A DNA stretch of 64,000 bases from Pontibacter sp. SGAir0037. GTDB taxonomy: Bacteria; Bacteroidota; Bacteroidia; Cytophagales; Hymenobacteraceae. The DNA lies in the NCBI RefSeq assembly GCF_005491705.1, contig NZ_CP028092.1:3410001-3474000 (forward strand), read 5' to 3'. The position numbers were made by a program, and so were the translations under genes. The number at the start of each line of letters is the position of its first letter. The stretch's first letter is position 1. The notes under the pieces were generated by a model. That model was not told the origin of the DNA. It did no database searches and saw nothing but the letters and a program-made list of their open reading frames with translations. Of the stretch, positions 35,248-44,250 are shown one piece after another.

Positions 35248-36441
35248 TCAGGAATTAGAAAAAGGCGGAAGAGTAATCTCATAATCAGGCGCAGGCGCAT
35301 GCGTAAACATAGTATCCGGCTCTAAGTACAGCACCAGCGTTACAATAAACACCTCTGCCTCCCGTATAATCTTCAGTTCGTGCTGATCAGGATAGATAAG
35401 CTGCAGCCGCTTCTGTACATTTTGCAAACCAATACCTCCAGACCTGACCCCTCCTGCAGTTAAGGCACTGGCTTCCGGCAATGCATTCATCAGTTTTAAC
35501 TTCAGCTTATTTTCCCGCACCGAAAGATCCAGGCTCACCCAGGCCTGATCAAGGTGCTCGCTGGCACCATGCTTAAAGCTGTTCTCCAGGAAGGGCAGCA
35601 ATAACAAAGGAGCGATTAGTTTTCCATCAAAATCGCCGCTCAAGTTTACAGAAAGGTCCAGGCGGTTGCCATAGCGCATTTTTTCCAGTTCCAGGTAATC
35701 TGTTATCAGCTTTACTTCTTTCGACAGCGGTACCTTTGGTACATTGCCTTCGTACAGCATGTACCGCAACAGGCCCGACAGCTTTAAAACAACTTCAGGT
35801 GCCTCGGCAGAGTGTGTAAGGGTTAAAGAATAGAGGTTGTTGAGCGTGTTAAACAGGAAGTGGGGGTGCACCTGTGCTTTGAGCAGTTGCAGTTCGGCAG
35901 TCAGTTTTTCATGCTCCAGCTTCAGGTTTAGCTGGTTTTTCTGGTACCAGTGCTTGGCAAGCTTTATAGCTCCGGCAAATCCGGCAACAGTAAGCCCTCC
36001 CCTTACACCGCTCATCAGGCCATAGTAAAAATTACTAACCGGATGAATAACACCGATAGCTTCCCGAATTGGTATAACTATAAAATCAGAAATAGCATTG
36101 GATAGCGTGGCGACCAACAGCACCGCAAACGTAAGGCCCAGGAAGAAGTAAAGGTATTTACCTTTAAACAGATACCGCGGAATGAGCAGGTACATAAATG
36201 TGTAGCTCAGTATAATGTGCGTCGGCAGAAAAGACAAAGCCTCCATAAAAGCCAGCTCATAAGAGCGTATCAGGAGTTCTTTCTGCGGCAGCCCCTTTAC
36301 AAAAAAGGTTAGGTTATCGATTGGTTTGCTCCCATACAGCAGGGTAAAGAACAAGACACAGAACATCCAGAAAACAACATGCCTGCTTATGCGATGCTGC
36401 GCCTTATTCGAAAATATAAAGTCGGGTTGTTGATGCAGCAT
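35248..36441 (-). CDS. LytS-type sensor histidine kinase
   Basis: A 397-residue kinase of the HisK/YesM-LytS type. Four membrane segments fill the first 165 residues, a coiled coil leads to the phospho-acceptor motif VHPHFLFNTLNNL (His194), and the HATPase N-box PFLENSFKHG and the GGIGLQNVQKRL G-box follow. There is no periplasmic sensor domain, so it senses within the membrane or through a partner. Gene order kinase-regulator, 7 bp apart. Confidence 0.93.
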   Translation of the reverse strand: MLHQQPDFIFSNKAQHRISRHVVFWMFCVLFFTLLYGSKPIDNLTFFVKGLPQKELLIRSYELAFMEALSFLPTHIILSYTFMYLLIPRYLFKGKYLYFFLGLTFAVLLVATLSNAISDFIVIPIREAIGVIHPVSNFYYGLMSGVRGGLTVAGFAGAIKLAKHWYQKNQLNLKLEHEKLTAELQLLKAQVHPHFLFNTLNNLYSLTLTHSAEAPEVVLKLSGLLRYMLYEGNVPKVPLSKEVKLITDYLELEKMRYGNRLDLSVNLSGDFDGKLIAPLLLLPFLENSFKHGASEHLDQAWVSLDLSVRENKLKLKLMNALPEASALTAGGVRSGGIGLQNVQKRLQLIYPDQHELKIIREAEVFIVTLVLYLEPDTMFTHAPAPDYEITLPPFSNS

Positions 36442-36705
36442 CTGTAAAAGCTCCTCAAAAAATTAACTGGACTATACAAGTAAAGTTACGAAAACGTGTG
36501 CCTCGTACAGGAGGTTCCTGCGGGTTTGTAGACGAACTACAAAAAACATAGACGAACGACCTAATCAGCCGCTAAAATAACTCCAACGACCTTGTTTGGT
36601 AGAGTAGCCTTATTTACACTTCCTTAAGCTAATATACCAGCAAGGCAATCTTTGTTGTTGTACATTTAATACAGTAACAAACACAAACCCTTAATTCCTA
36701 CAACT

Positions 36706-37017
36706 ATGAAAAAAGAATTTTTAAAAACTGCACTGGTTCTATTCGGGCTTTCCCTTAGCTCTACAGCCGCCTTAGCCCAAGCTCCAGGCCCTAAACAAGG
36801 TTACTGGAATGTAGAAGCTGTACCCGGCAAACAAAAATTTTCGGTGGTTCGGTTTTACAACCCACAGAACCAGCTGGTGTATGAAGAAAAAATGGAGGGC
36901 ATCTTTTTAGACATGACCCGCAAAAGCACCATCAAGCTGCTCAACAATTCGCTACAACAGGTAGTCAACAACTCCATTGTAACTTCTCAGTTAAAGAGCA
37001 GCTATGCAAAGAAATAA
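36706..37017 (+). CDS. small secreted protein, unknown
   Basis: A 103-residue protein with a clear signal peptide (MKKEFLKTALVLFGLSLSS, then TAALAQ cleavage site). The mature 79 residues contain GYWNVEAVPGKQKFSVVRFYNPQNQ and a basic C-terminus (SYAKK); these read like a single small beta-rich domain. I do not recognise the family. It is divergent from the LytS/LytTR pair, 264 bp apart, and may be its target, but only position suggests this. Confidence 0.72.
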   Translation: MKKEFLKTALVLFGLSLSSTAALAQAPGPKQGYWNVEAVPGKQKFSVVRFYNPQNQLVYEEKMEGIFLDMTRKSTIKLLNNSLQQVVNNSIVTSQLKSSYAKK

Positions 37018-37074
37018 ATTTTTAGAAAAAGTGTGATAGGTAAGGCCGTAAGCAATGCTTATGGCTTTCTTTTT

Positions 37075-37590
37075 TTATGGCTTCAGGAGCTCATCTATCT
37101 GTTGGCAAGCCAGCTGGAACCGTTGCTCATAGGTACCGTAAATTTCCACAAAATTTACCTTCAGCGCCTGTAACTCCCGCTTGTACCAATCATAAAAGAA
37201 CTGGCGCAGGTGCGGGTGTTCGCGTTGCGGATCGGGCTCCCAGGGCAAGTCTACTCCCATTAATAAGTATAGATCATACTCCTGTTGTGCTAACTTTTCA
37301 GCAATAAAAGCAGGGCAATAGCCAAAGGCATGTTCACTCCATATTTTCAGCACCAGCATATCTGTATCAGAAAAAAACACTTTCTGTGCTTGCTGTATTT
37401 GCTGCTGTTCCAGAGCGAGCTGTCCCTGGGCTATGGCTTCGATATCGGCTAAAGTATAGGGCCTGTTCAGGTTTTCGATATAGGTGCGTGCAAATTCAGG
37501 CACCCAAGTGGTGTGATAGCGGCGGGCGAGTTTTTCAGAGATGGTTGATTTACCCGTAGACTCCGGGCCCGTAACGGCAATTTTTAGCAT
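37075..37590 (-). CDS. NadR-like nicotinamide riboside kinase
   Basis: A 171-residue P-loop kinase: Walker A GPESTGKST (residues 8-16), EFARTYIENL (ribosylnicotinamide-kinase signature) and the DTDMLVLKIW block. This is the C-terminal kinase domain of NadR standing alone, without the NMN adenylyltransferase or HTH parts. It phosphorylates nicotinamide riboside to NMN, trapping what PnuC imports; a pnuC gene lies 450 bp upstream in the same orientation, so the pathway link is strong even though a terminated small gene lies between. Confidence 0.9.
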   Translation of the reverse strand: MLKIAVTGPESTGKSTISEKLARRYHTTWVPEFARTYIENLNRPYTLADIEAIAQGQLALEQQQIQQAQKVFFSDTDMLVLKIWSEHAFGYCPAFIAEKLAQQEYDLYLLMGVDLPWEPDPQREHPHLRQFFYDWYKRELQALKVNFVEIYGTYEQRFQLACQQIDELLKP

Positions 37591-37635
37591 GCGGCAATTT
37601 CGCTAAAAATCAGCAGAAAAAACTGCTATAAAAAA

Positions 37636-37672
37636 CCAGTGCCCCGTCTTTTATAAAGAGACGAGGCACTGG
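37636..37672 (-). terminator. terminator of the 58-residue gene
   Basis: On the minus strand CCAGTGCC...AGACG pairs with CGTCT...GGCACTGG (13 of 14 pairs, loop about 9 nt), followed by TTTTTTAT. It separates the small gene from the kinase gene. Confidence 0.78.
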
Positions 37673-37723
37673 CTATAATAGAAAAAGTTACTCATACTGA
37701 AATTGTATTAATGTAAACCAAGG

Positions 37724-37900
37724 CTAATTTTCAGAGAAACTATAGTCGAAGAAATTATATACTTCTACTTCCTTTGGTCTTTTGTCGCCATACTGCCTAA
37801 AAAAAACACGCTTTGGTCGTTCATCTGGCGACTCATATCCCCACTTAAGTCTGTTTTCATACTTAAGCTCGTCGGGCAACTCCATTTTTTGCTGCTTCAT
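37724..37900 (-). CDS. 58-residue basic/acidic protein, unknown
   Basis: A short complete ORF, ATG 37900 to TAG 37724. The product is hydrophilic with many Lys, Arg, Glu and Tyr (MKQQKMELPDELKYE at the start, FFDYSFSEN at the end) and no cysteine or membrane segment. Support: good codon use, an ATG start and a dedicated terminator with T-tract 52 bp beyond its stop. It lies between the genes for PnuC and the NadR-like kinase on the same strand, so it may be cotranscribed with pnuC. Function unknown. Confidence 0.6.
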   Translation of the reverse strand: MKQQKMELPDELKYENRLKWGYESPDERPKRVFFRQYGDKRPKEVEVYNFFDYSFSEN

Positions 37901-38038
37901 AGTACCGTTGGTTTAAGGTTCAACATAACGCTACCCTCAGTGGTAGCGCAGCTAAAGGTGGCATAAACCATTTACGTCACTAACTGACGATTGGATTACC
38001 CTATTTTAGAGAAGCTTTCGGTTTTTAGAAGAATCTTC

Positions 38039-38791
38039 TTATACAGTAACTCTACCAGCCCTTATTTTATTGCCCCTCCTCTGCCATTCTGCCAATCCGG
38101 CAAAAGCCATCACTAACAAAACAAAATAAAAAACAGATGTAAAAACCAGTCCCTTCACAAAATAAAGCGGAATCGAGGCTATATTAGTTGCAATCCACCA
38201 GTACCAGCTCTCTACCTTCTTTCTGGCCATCAGCCACATGCCCGTATAAGCAGTAGCGCTGGCAAAGGCATCCCCCCAAGGTATCACACCAGGGTAAAAA
38301 GACTCTTTCAGGTAGATCAGGCTATAGTAAATGAGAATATACAGAACTATGAAAAAAGTTAGCTGTTGCAACAGCTGCTTTTTATTTGAAAAAGTGATTT
38401 GCAGCGCATGCTCCTGGCTTTTGTTTTTCCTGGCCCAAAGTACCCAGCCATAGATACTCAGTACCGAGTAATAAATATTAACGCTGGCCTCTCCTATTAG
38501 GTGATATTGAAAGCTTAAGTATACGTAAATAATGGTGCTGATAAGCCCCACCGGATAAACCCATATATTTTCTTTCCGGGAAAACCATACACTGGCAATT
38601 CCGGCCAGCACAGCTATATATTCCAGTAACGATGTTTGCTGCATCCCCTCTACAAACTGCTGCCACACCCCAACAAGGCTGGTAATACTCTGCGCCTGCA
38701 ACAGCTTTCCAGGAATAGGCAATGATGCAATCAGAGAACAGGCTGCCTGGCTGTATGCGGCCAGATTAGAGGTAAGTGTAGAAAATTCCAT
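38039..38791 (-). CDS. pnuC: nicotinamide riboside transporter PnuC
   Basis: A 250-residue membrane protein of the SWEET-like PnuC fold. Family landmarks: ENIWVYPVGLISTIIYVYL, the IYGWVLWARK motif and ESWYWWIATNIASIPLYFVKG (each quoted in part), which form the three-helix repeats and substrate-binding Trp/Asn sites. The first 50 residues have a weakly hydrophobic extra segment; Met50 is an alternative start that gives a typical length. PnuC imports nicotinamide riboside by facilitated diffusion; PnuT-type thiamine specificity cannot be excluded but the neighbouring NadR-like kinase favours nicotinamide riboside. Confidence 0.9.
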   Translation of the reverse strand: MEFSTLTSNLAAYSQAACSLIASLPIPGKLLQAQSITSLVGVWQQFVEGMQQTSLLEYIAVLAGIASVWFSRKENIWVYPVGLISTIIYVYLSFQYHLIGEASVNIYYSVLSIYGWVLWARKNKSQEHALQITFSNKKQLLQQLTFFIVLYILIYYSLIYLKESFYPGVIPWGDAFASATAYTGMWLMARKKVESWYWWIATNIASIPLYFVKGLVFTSVFYFVLLVMAFAGLAEWQRRGNKIRAGRVTV

Positions 38792-38909
38792 TAGAAGAAA
38801 TGCTAAGCAAACTTAGCTGTTAGGTAATTAAGATTGCTAATTTTGCGAATCTAAGCTTAACAGCCAAAGAAAAGGCGCAACCGCAGCAAAAATAGCCTGT
38901 ATAAGAGAT

Positions 38910-39227
38910 ATGCACGAGATTACAGTACAAGAATTAAAAGACAGACTGGCCCGCCATAATAAAATGCAGCTAGTGGATGTGCGGGAACCATCAGAGTTCG
39001 AGATCTGCAATTTAGGAGGAGAACTTATTCCGCTCGGAGAGCTTCCGAAGCAGGCAAACCGCGTGCGACAGGATATACCGGTTGTGGTCATCTGCCACCA
39101 CGGCTTCAGAAGCGCACAAGCTATAAATTACCTTTCTCAACGCCTCGGCTACGAGAACCTGCTCAACCTGAAGGGCGGCATTCATGCCTGGGCAACAGAA
39201 ATAGACCCAACAATGGCGGTTTACTGA
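38910..39227 (+). CDS. single-domain rhodanese
   Basis: A 105-residue rhodanese-like protein. The active-site loop CHHGFRS with Cys62 is intact, and the family C-terminus GGIHAWATEID follows, so it is likely an active sulfurtransferase or a sulfur carrier; the partner is unknown. No signal peptide, so cytosolic. It lies 170 bp upstream of guaB on the same strand. Confidence 0.92.
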   Translation: MHEITVQELKDRLARHNKMQLVDVREPSEFEICNLGGELIPLGELPKQANRVRQDIPVVVICHHGFRSAQAINYLSQRLGYENLLNLKGGIHAWATEIDPTMAVY

Positions 39228-39376
39228 GGTTAATAAGGTAAATTTTTAAAAGAGGAATAACGCTGATAGAATGCGTTAGTAGATCTGACACATCTTTCCT
39301 CTAAATTTTCAAATCTTCAATTTTCCAGATTATTTATTTTTGTCATTTCTTTTTCGTAGTTTTACGCGGCAAATAA

Positions 39377-40867
<1,491 letters not shown>

Positions 40868-40898
40868 GCCCTCTTTCGTATAATTTAACAAATATTAA

Positions 40899-40955
40899 TT
40901 CCAACGGGCATCAGGTAGAGGCAGCAGAATTGCCTTTTACCTGATGCCTGGAATT
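40899..40955 (+). terminator. hairpin after guaB
   Basis: GGCATCAGGTA pairs with TACCTGATGCC (40907-40917 / 40938-40948), extended weakly on both sides and with a small internal AGGCA/TGCCT stem. No T-tract follows, so termination is possible but not certain. Confidence 0.5.
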
Positions 40956-41191
40956 AACATGTAATCAGCTTTTTAAGATAACAGAACAACTATACTCTTA
41001 TAGTTGTTGCTAAAATTTCAGGCTTCTTTCATAAAAAAGCCTAACCAACTCCAAATTTCTTACGTTATGCATTTGTTTCATAACGCAGGTATCTTGGGCA
41101 TCAACCAAAAAAATTCTTACCTTACGGGCAACTAAAGGCTCCGACAAGCCATAACCAGTCACAGCAGAACCTAAACGCGGTTTACCGTTTT
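40956..41191. other. intergenic region upstream of the rsbU-like gene
   Basis: Together with the guaB hairpin this gap is 324 bp. I see no RNA gene or strong promoter pair. Confidence 0.35.
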
Positions 41192-43252
41192 ATGCTCAAT
41201 AACAAAAACGCAAAAACTTTATTGGTAATTTCGGCTATTGTAAGCTGGATACTGCTGCTCTCTAGTGCATTGTTAGGGGCAGCAACTGTTCGCCAGACCG
41301 GTACTCCCTCTGCCATACTTCCTTATACTAATAATTTCCTTATAGTTGCTTTTATAGTCAGTGTCTTCTTCTACCAACGTATCCAGTCAGAAAACCTAAA
41401 AGGCATCGACTTTATCGGCTACTTATGGAACCTGTTTTCAAAAGCGGGCATAACAGCCTATTTAGGTATTGGGCTTTATTTGGGATATTTACTCACCGCC
41501 GACTCTGCCGAATCAGACGCTACTGTTCTGCTACAGGTGGTTTACCAGGTTAACTTTGGTTTGATGGTGTTCTTTCTGGCAAAGGCCTTTTATATATGGC
41601 GGCAGCTACTGTTATACCATAAAAACAAGTTCCTGCAGATTGCCTGGGATTGGTTTGAGGTGCTGCTCTTTAGCACCCTGCTGCTTACGGTGCTAAACTT
41701 CGACTATAGCAGCTATATTTTCCTGCCGCTGCTGGCTTTGCTTTCCTTTTACATTCTGTTTCTGTGCACCAACCTGAAATGGGTGGCTTACCTTACCTTT
41801 AATAAAAAAGGAAGGTCACTGGTGTTATTGGGAGCTATTTTAGTGAGCTGCTATATCTACGCCCGTTTTTTCTACGACCTGTCCGACAGGCCAGAACTGC
41901 AGATTGATTACTTTAATGTGGGCTTCCTGCTTCTGGCCATGCTTTTTGTGGGCCTGTATTCTTTGTTTGCCTTTCTGGTGGCCTTATTCAGCTTGCCTAC
42001 ATCAAGTGTTTTTGAGCAAAAAAGCGAAGACCTTCTCAATTTTCAGCGGTTAAGCCAATCGATACAACAGGGGCAGAGCGAGGCACAAGTTTACGAAACT
42101 CTTTTCGAAAGCACCATTAAAGCATCAGATGCCAGTGCAGCCTGGTTCGAAACCATTAAAAACAGTGCAACGCAACTTGCCTTCGAACCTTTTAACATCA
42201 GCCAGGAGGAAATCGACAGCATTAAGCAGTTGCTGGTGGCGCACAATATTCAAAGTGTCGACTACATTAACAATAACCTCGACCGCAATGCTGGTTTTCA
42301 CGACCTGGGGATTCCCTGGAAGTCGCTGATCATGCTGCCGATTCACTCTAAAAAGCACCAGTTCGGGATGTTATACCTCCTGAAAGACATTGAGCAGGGC
42401 TTTGACCGTGAAACAATTAATGTGCTGAAAACTTTTACAAACCAGACCGTACTTACCATTGAGAACCTGCGTTTAATAGCTGAGTCTCTGCAGAACGAAC
42501 GTTATAAGGAAGAGCTAAAAATTGCGAGCCAGGTACAGGACAGCCTTATTCCGAAATCGTTCCCGAGCGACAGCTGGTTTGAGATCAGCACGCATGCACT
42601 GGCAGCCAAAGAAGTAGGCGGCGACTTTTACGATTTCCTGCAACTCAGCGAGTCCCGCATTGCAATTATTATTGGCGATGTATCGGGCAAAGGTATTTCA
42701 GCAGCCTTTCACATGGCCCAGATGAAAGGTATTTTTCATGGGCTTATGCAGCAGGACATGGCACCGAGCGAATTTATGAAACAGGCCAATTCTGCCCTTA
42801 GCCGCTGCTTGGAGAAAACCTCTTTTATTACTTCTGCGCTATACATTATCGACTACCGCATGAAGGGCTTTATGTTTGCACGGGCAGGCCATTGCCATAC
42901 GCTTTACTATAACTCCATGACGGAAGATACGTTCTACTTTCAAACGGATGGTTTAGGCCTGGGCATTATCCGGGATAAAAGCTATGCCAACCACATTCGG
43001 GAAATGTACTACGACTACAACCCCGGAGATGTAATGGTAGTTTATACAGATGGTATCGTAGAGGCCCGCAACACAGCAAACGATGAATACGGAGAAGACA
43101 GGTTGCTCTATATGCTTACGCAAACTTACCATTTAGAAGCAGAAGACATTAAGTGTGCCATTATTAACGATTTAGAAGATTTCACGGGAACAGATATCCT
43201 TTACGATGACCAGACACTGCTCGTGATAAAGTTTAAACAGACTCAACCCTAA
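41192..43252 (+). CDS. membrane-bound GAF-SpoIIE phosphatase (RsbU-like)
   Basis: A 686-residue protein. The first 250 residues hold about seven to eight membrane segments; a GAF domain (about 285-435) and a PP2C/SpoIIE phosphatase domain (about 445-683) follow. The phosphatase motifs EVGGDFYDF, IIGDVSGKGISAA and the VYTDGIVEARN block carry the metal-binding aspartates. In partner switching such phosphatases dephosphorylate a STAS antagonist; the antagonist and kinase genes follow at once (25 bp and overlapping). The membrane/GAF part presumably senses the signal. The 3' region drives no adjacent sigma factor gene. Confidence 0.93.
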   Translation: MLNNKNAKTLLVISAIVSWILLLSSALLGAATVRQTGTPSAILPYTNNFLIVAFIVSVFFYQRIQSENLKGIDFIGYLWNLFSKAGITAYLGIGLYLGYLLTADSAESDATVLLQVVYQVNFGLMVFFLAKAFYIWRQLLLYHKNKFLQIAWDWFEVLLFSTLLLTVLNFDYSSYIFLPLLALLSFYILFLCTNLKWVAYLTFNKKGRSLVLLGAILVSCYIYARFFYDLSDRPELQIDYFNVGFLLLAMLFVGLYSLFAFLVALFSLPTSSVFEQKSEDLLNFQRLSQSIQQGQSEAQVYETLFESTIKASDASAAWFETIKNSATQLAFEPFNISQEEIDSIKQLLVAHNIQSVDYINNNLDRNAGFHDLGIPWKSLIMLPIHSKKHQFGMLYLLKDIEQGFDRETINVLKTFTNQTVLTIENLRLIAESLQNERYKEELKIASQVQDSLIPKSFPSDSWFEISTHALAAKEVGGDFYDFLQLSESRIAIIIGDVSGKGISAAFHMAQMKGIFHGLMQQDMAPSEFMKQANSALSRCLEKTSFITSALYIIDYRMKGFMFARAGHCHTLYYNSMTEDTFYFQTDGLGLGIIRDKSYANHIREMYYDYNPGDVMVVYTDGIVEARNTANDEYGEDRLLYMLTQTYHLEAEDIKCAIINDLEDFTGTDILYDDQTLLVIKFKQTQP

Positions 43253-43277
43253 ACATAAACGAGACGTACTTACGCCG

Positions 43278-43616
43278 ATGAAAATAACAAATGAAATAAA
43301 AGACAACACCATCGTTATGACACTGGATGGTGAACTGGATGCCAGCTCATCTGTATTGCTGGACGAAGAGCTTTCTGATCCGGAAATCATGAAGTACAGC
43401 AAGATATTGGTGGACTGCGAGAAGCTCAACTATATCTCTTCTGCAGGTTTAGGCGTATTTATTTCGCACCTGCAACGCTTCGAAGACGCTCAGATAAAGC
43501 TCATCTTCTTTAACATGCAGGATAAAGTGCGCAATGTCTTCGAAATTCTGGGTCTCGATCTGTTGATGACCATCGTTTCAAATTATGAAGAAGCAATGAC
43601 CATTGCGGATGAATAA
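43278..43616 (+). CDS. STAS-domain anti-sigma factor antagonist (RsbV-like)
   Basis: A 112-residue single STAS domain. The phosphorylation site ISSAGLGVF has Ser54/Ser55 at the place of the SpoIIAA/RsbV serine. It follows the phosphatase gene by 25 bp and overlaps the kinase gene by 8 bp. Expected role: when dephosphorylated it binds the RsbW-type kinase and frees that kinase's target. Confidence 0.93.
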   Translation: MKITNEIKDNTIVMTLDGELDASSSVLLDEELSDPEIMKYSKILVDCEKLNYISSAGLGVFISHLQRFEDAQIKLIFFNMQDKVRNVFEILGLDLLMTIVSNYEEAMTIADE

Positions 43617-44019
43617 TTCAATTCGAGTTAGTTGTTCTAAGAAAAATCTTAAGCAGATACGCGACTTTGTAGTAGAGTATTTGGAGGCGTGTGCGCTTTC
43701 GGATATTCTATTAAACCAGATCGTGCTGGCTGTAGATGAGATATGCGCTAATTTGATTATCCACGCCAACAAAGAGGATATCTCCAAATTTATCACGCTT
43801 GCCATCTACAAAAAAGGAAAGAACCTGAAATTTGAGATAGCAGATAACGGTATTGCCTTCAGCCGGACTGACTACAAAGAACCGAACATACAGGACAATA
43901 TCCGCACAGGCAAGAAGGGCGGTGTAGGAATTGCTCTTGTAAACCGTATCATGGATAAAGTCGAATTTAAAAGCACCGGAGGCCAGAATATCTGTATTCT
44001 GTATAAGAGCATAGGCTAG
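43609..44019 (+). CDS. RsbW/SpoIIAB-like ATP-binding kinase
   Basis: A 136-residue HATPase-domain protein with the N-box DEICANLIIHA, the D-box ADNGIAF and the KKGGVGIALVNRIMDKV G-box region. This is the anti-sigma-factor/serine kinase family. The ATG at 43609 overlaps the STAS stop (ATGAATAA), giving strong coupling. Its switched partner is not encoded here, so the output may be an unlinked sigma factor or another regulator. Confidence 0.92.
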   Translation: MNNSIRVSCSKKNLKQIRDFVVEYLEACALSDILLNQIVLAVDEICANLIIHANKEDISKFITLAIYKKGKNLKFEIADNGIAFSRTDYKEPNIQDNIRTGKKGGVGIALVNRIMDKVEFKSTGGQNICILYKSIG

Positions 44020-44250
44020 TGCCTCTGCTTTACCCGCTTAACAGATTCTTCTTACAAAGTCTTATCTATTAACCAAGATTTTAAAATCCTGGCCTTTATA
44101 CTTTTCGTGCATAATAAGCCGTTATCGGAACGAAATCTGGTGCAATAGGATTATAGTTATGCTTTATGACAAATCTGTCAGAAAAAATAACTAAAATTGC
44201 ACCATCTGGTTACATACCAGATTAATTAAGAGTTTGTTTTTATTTCACTT

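Noticed and set aside
40899..40955. Purine riboswitch or attenuator after guaB
   Set aside because: The hairpin is downstream of the gene and shows no aptamer motif; it is better explained as a weak terminator.
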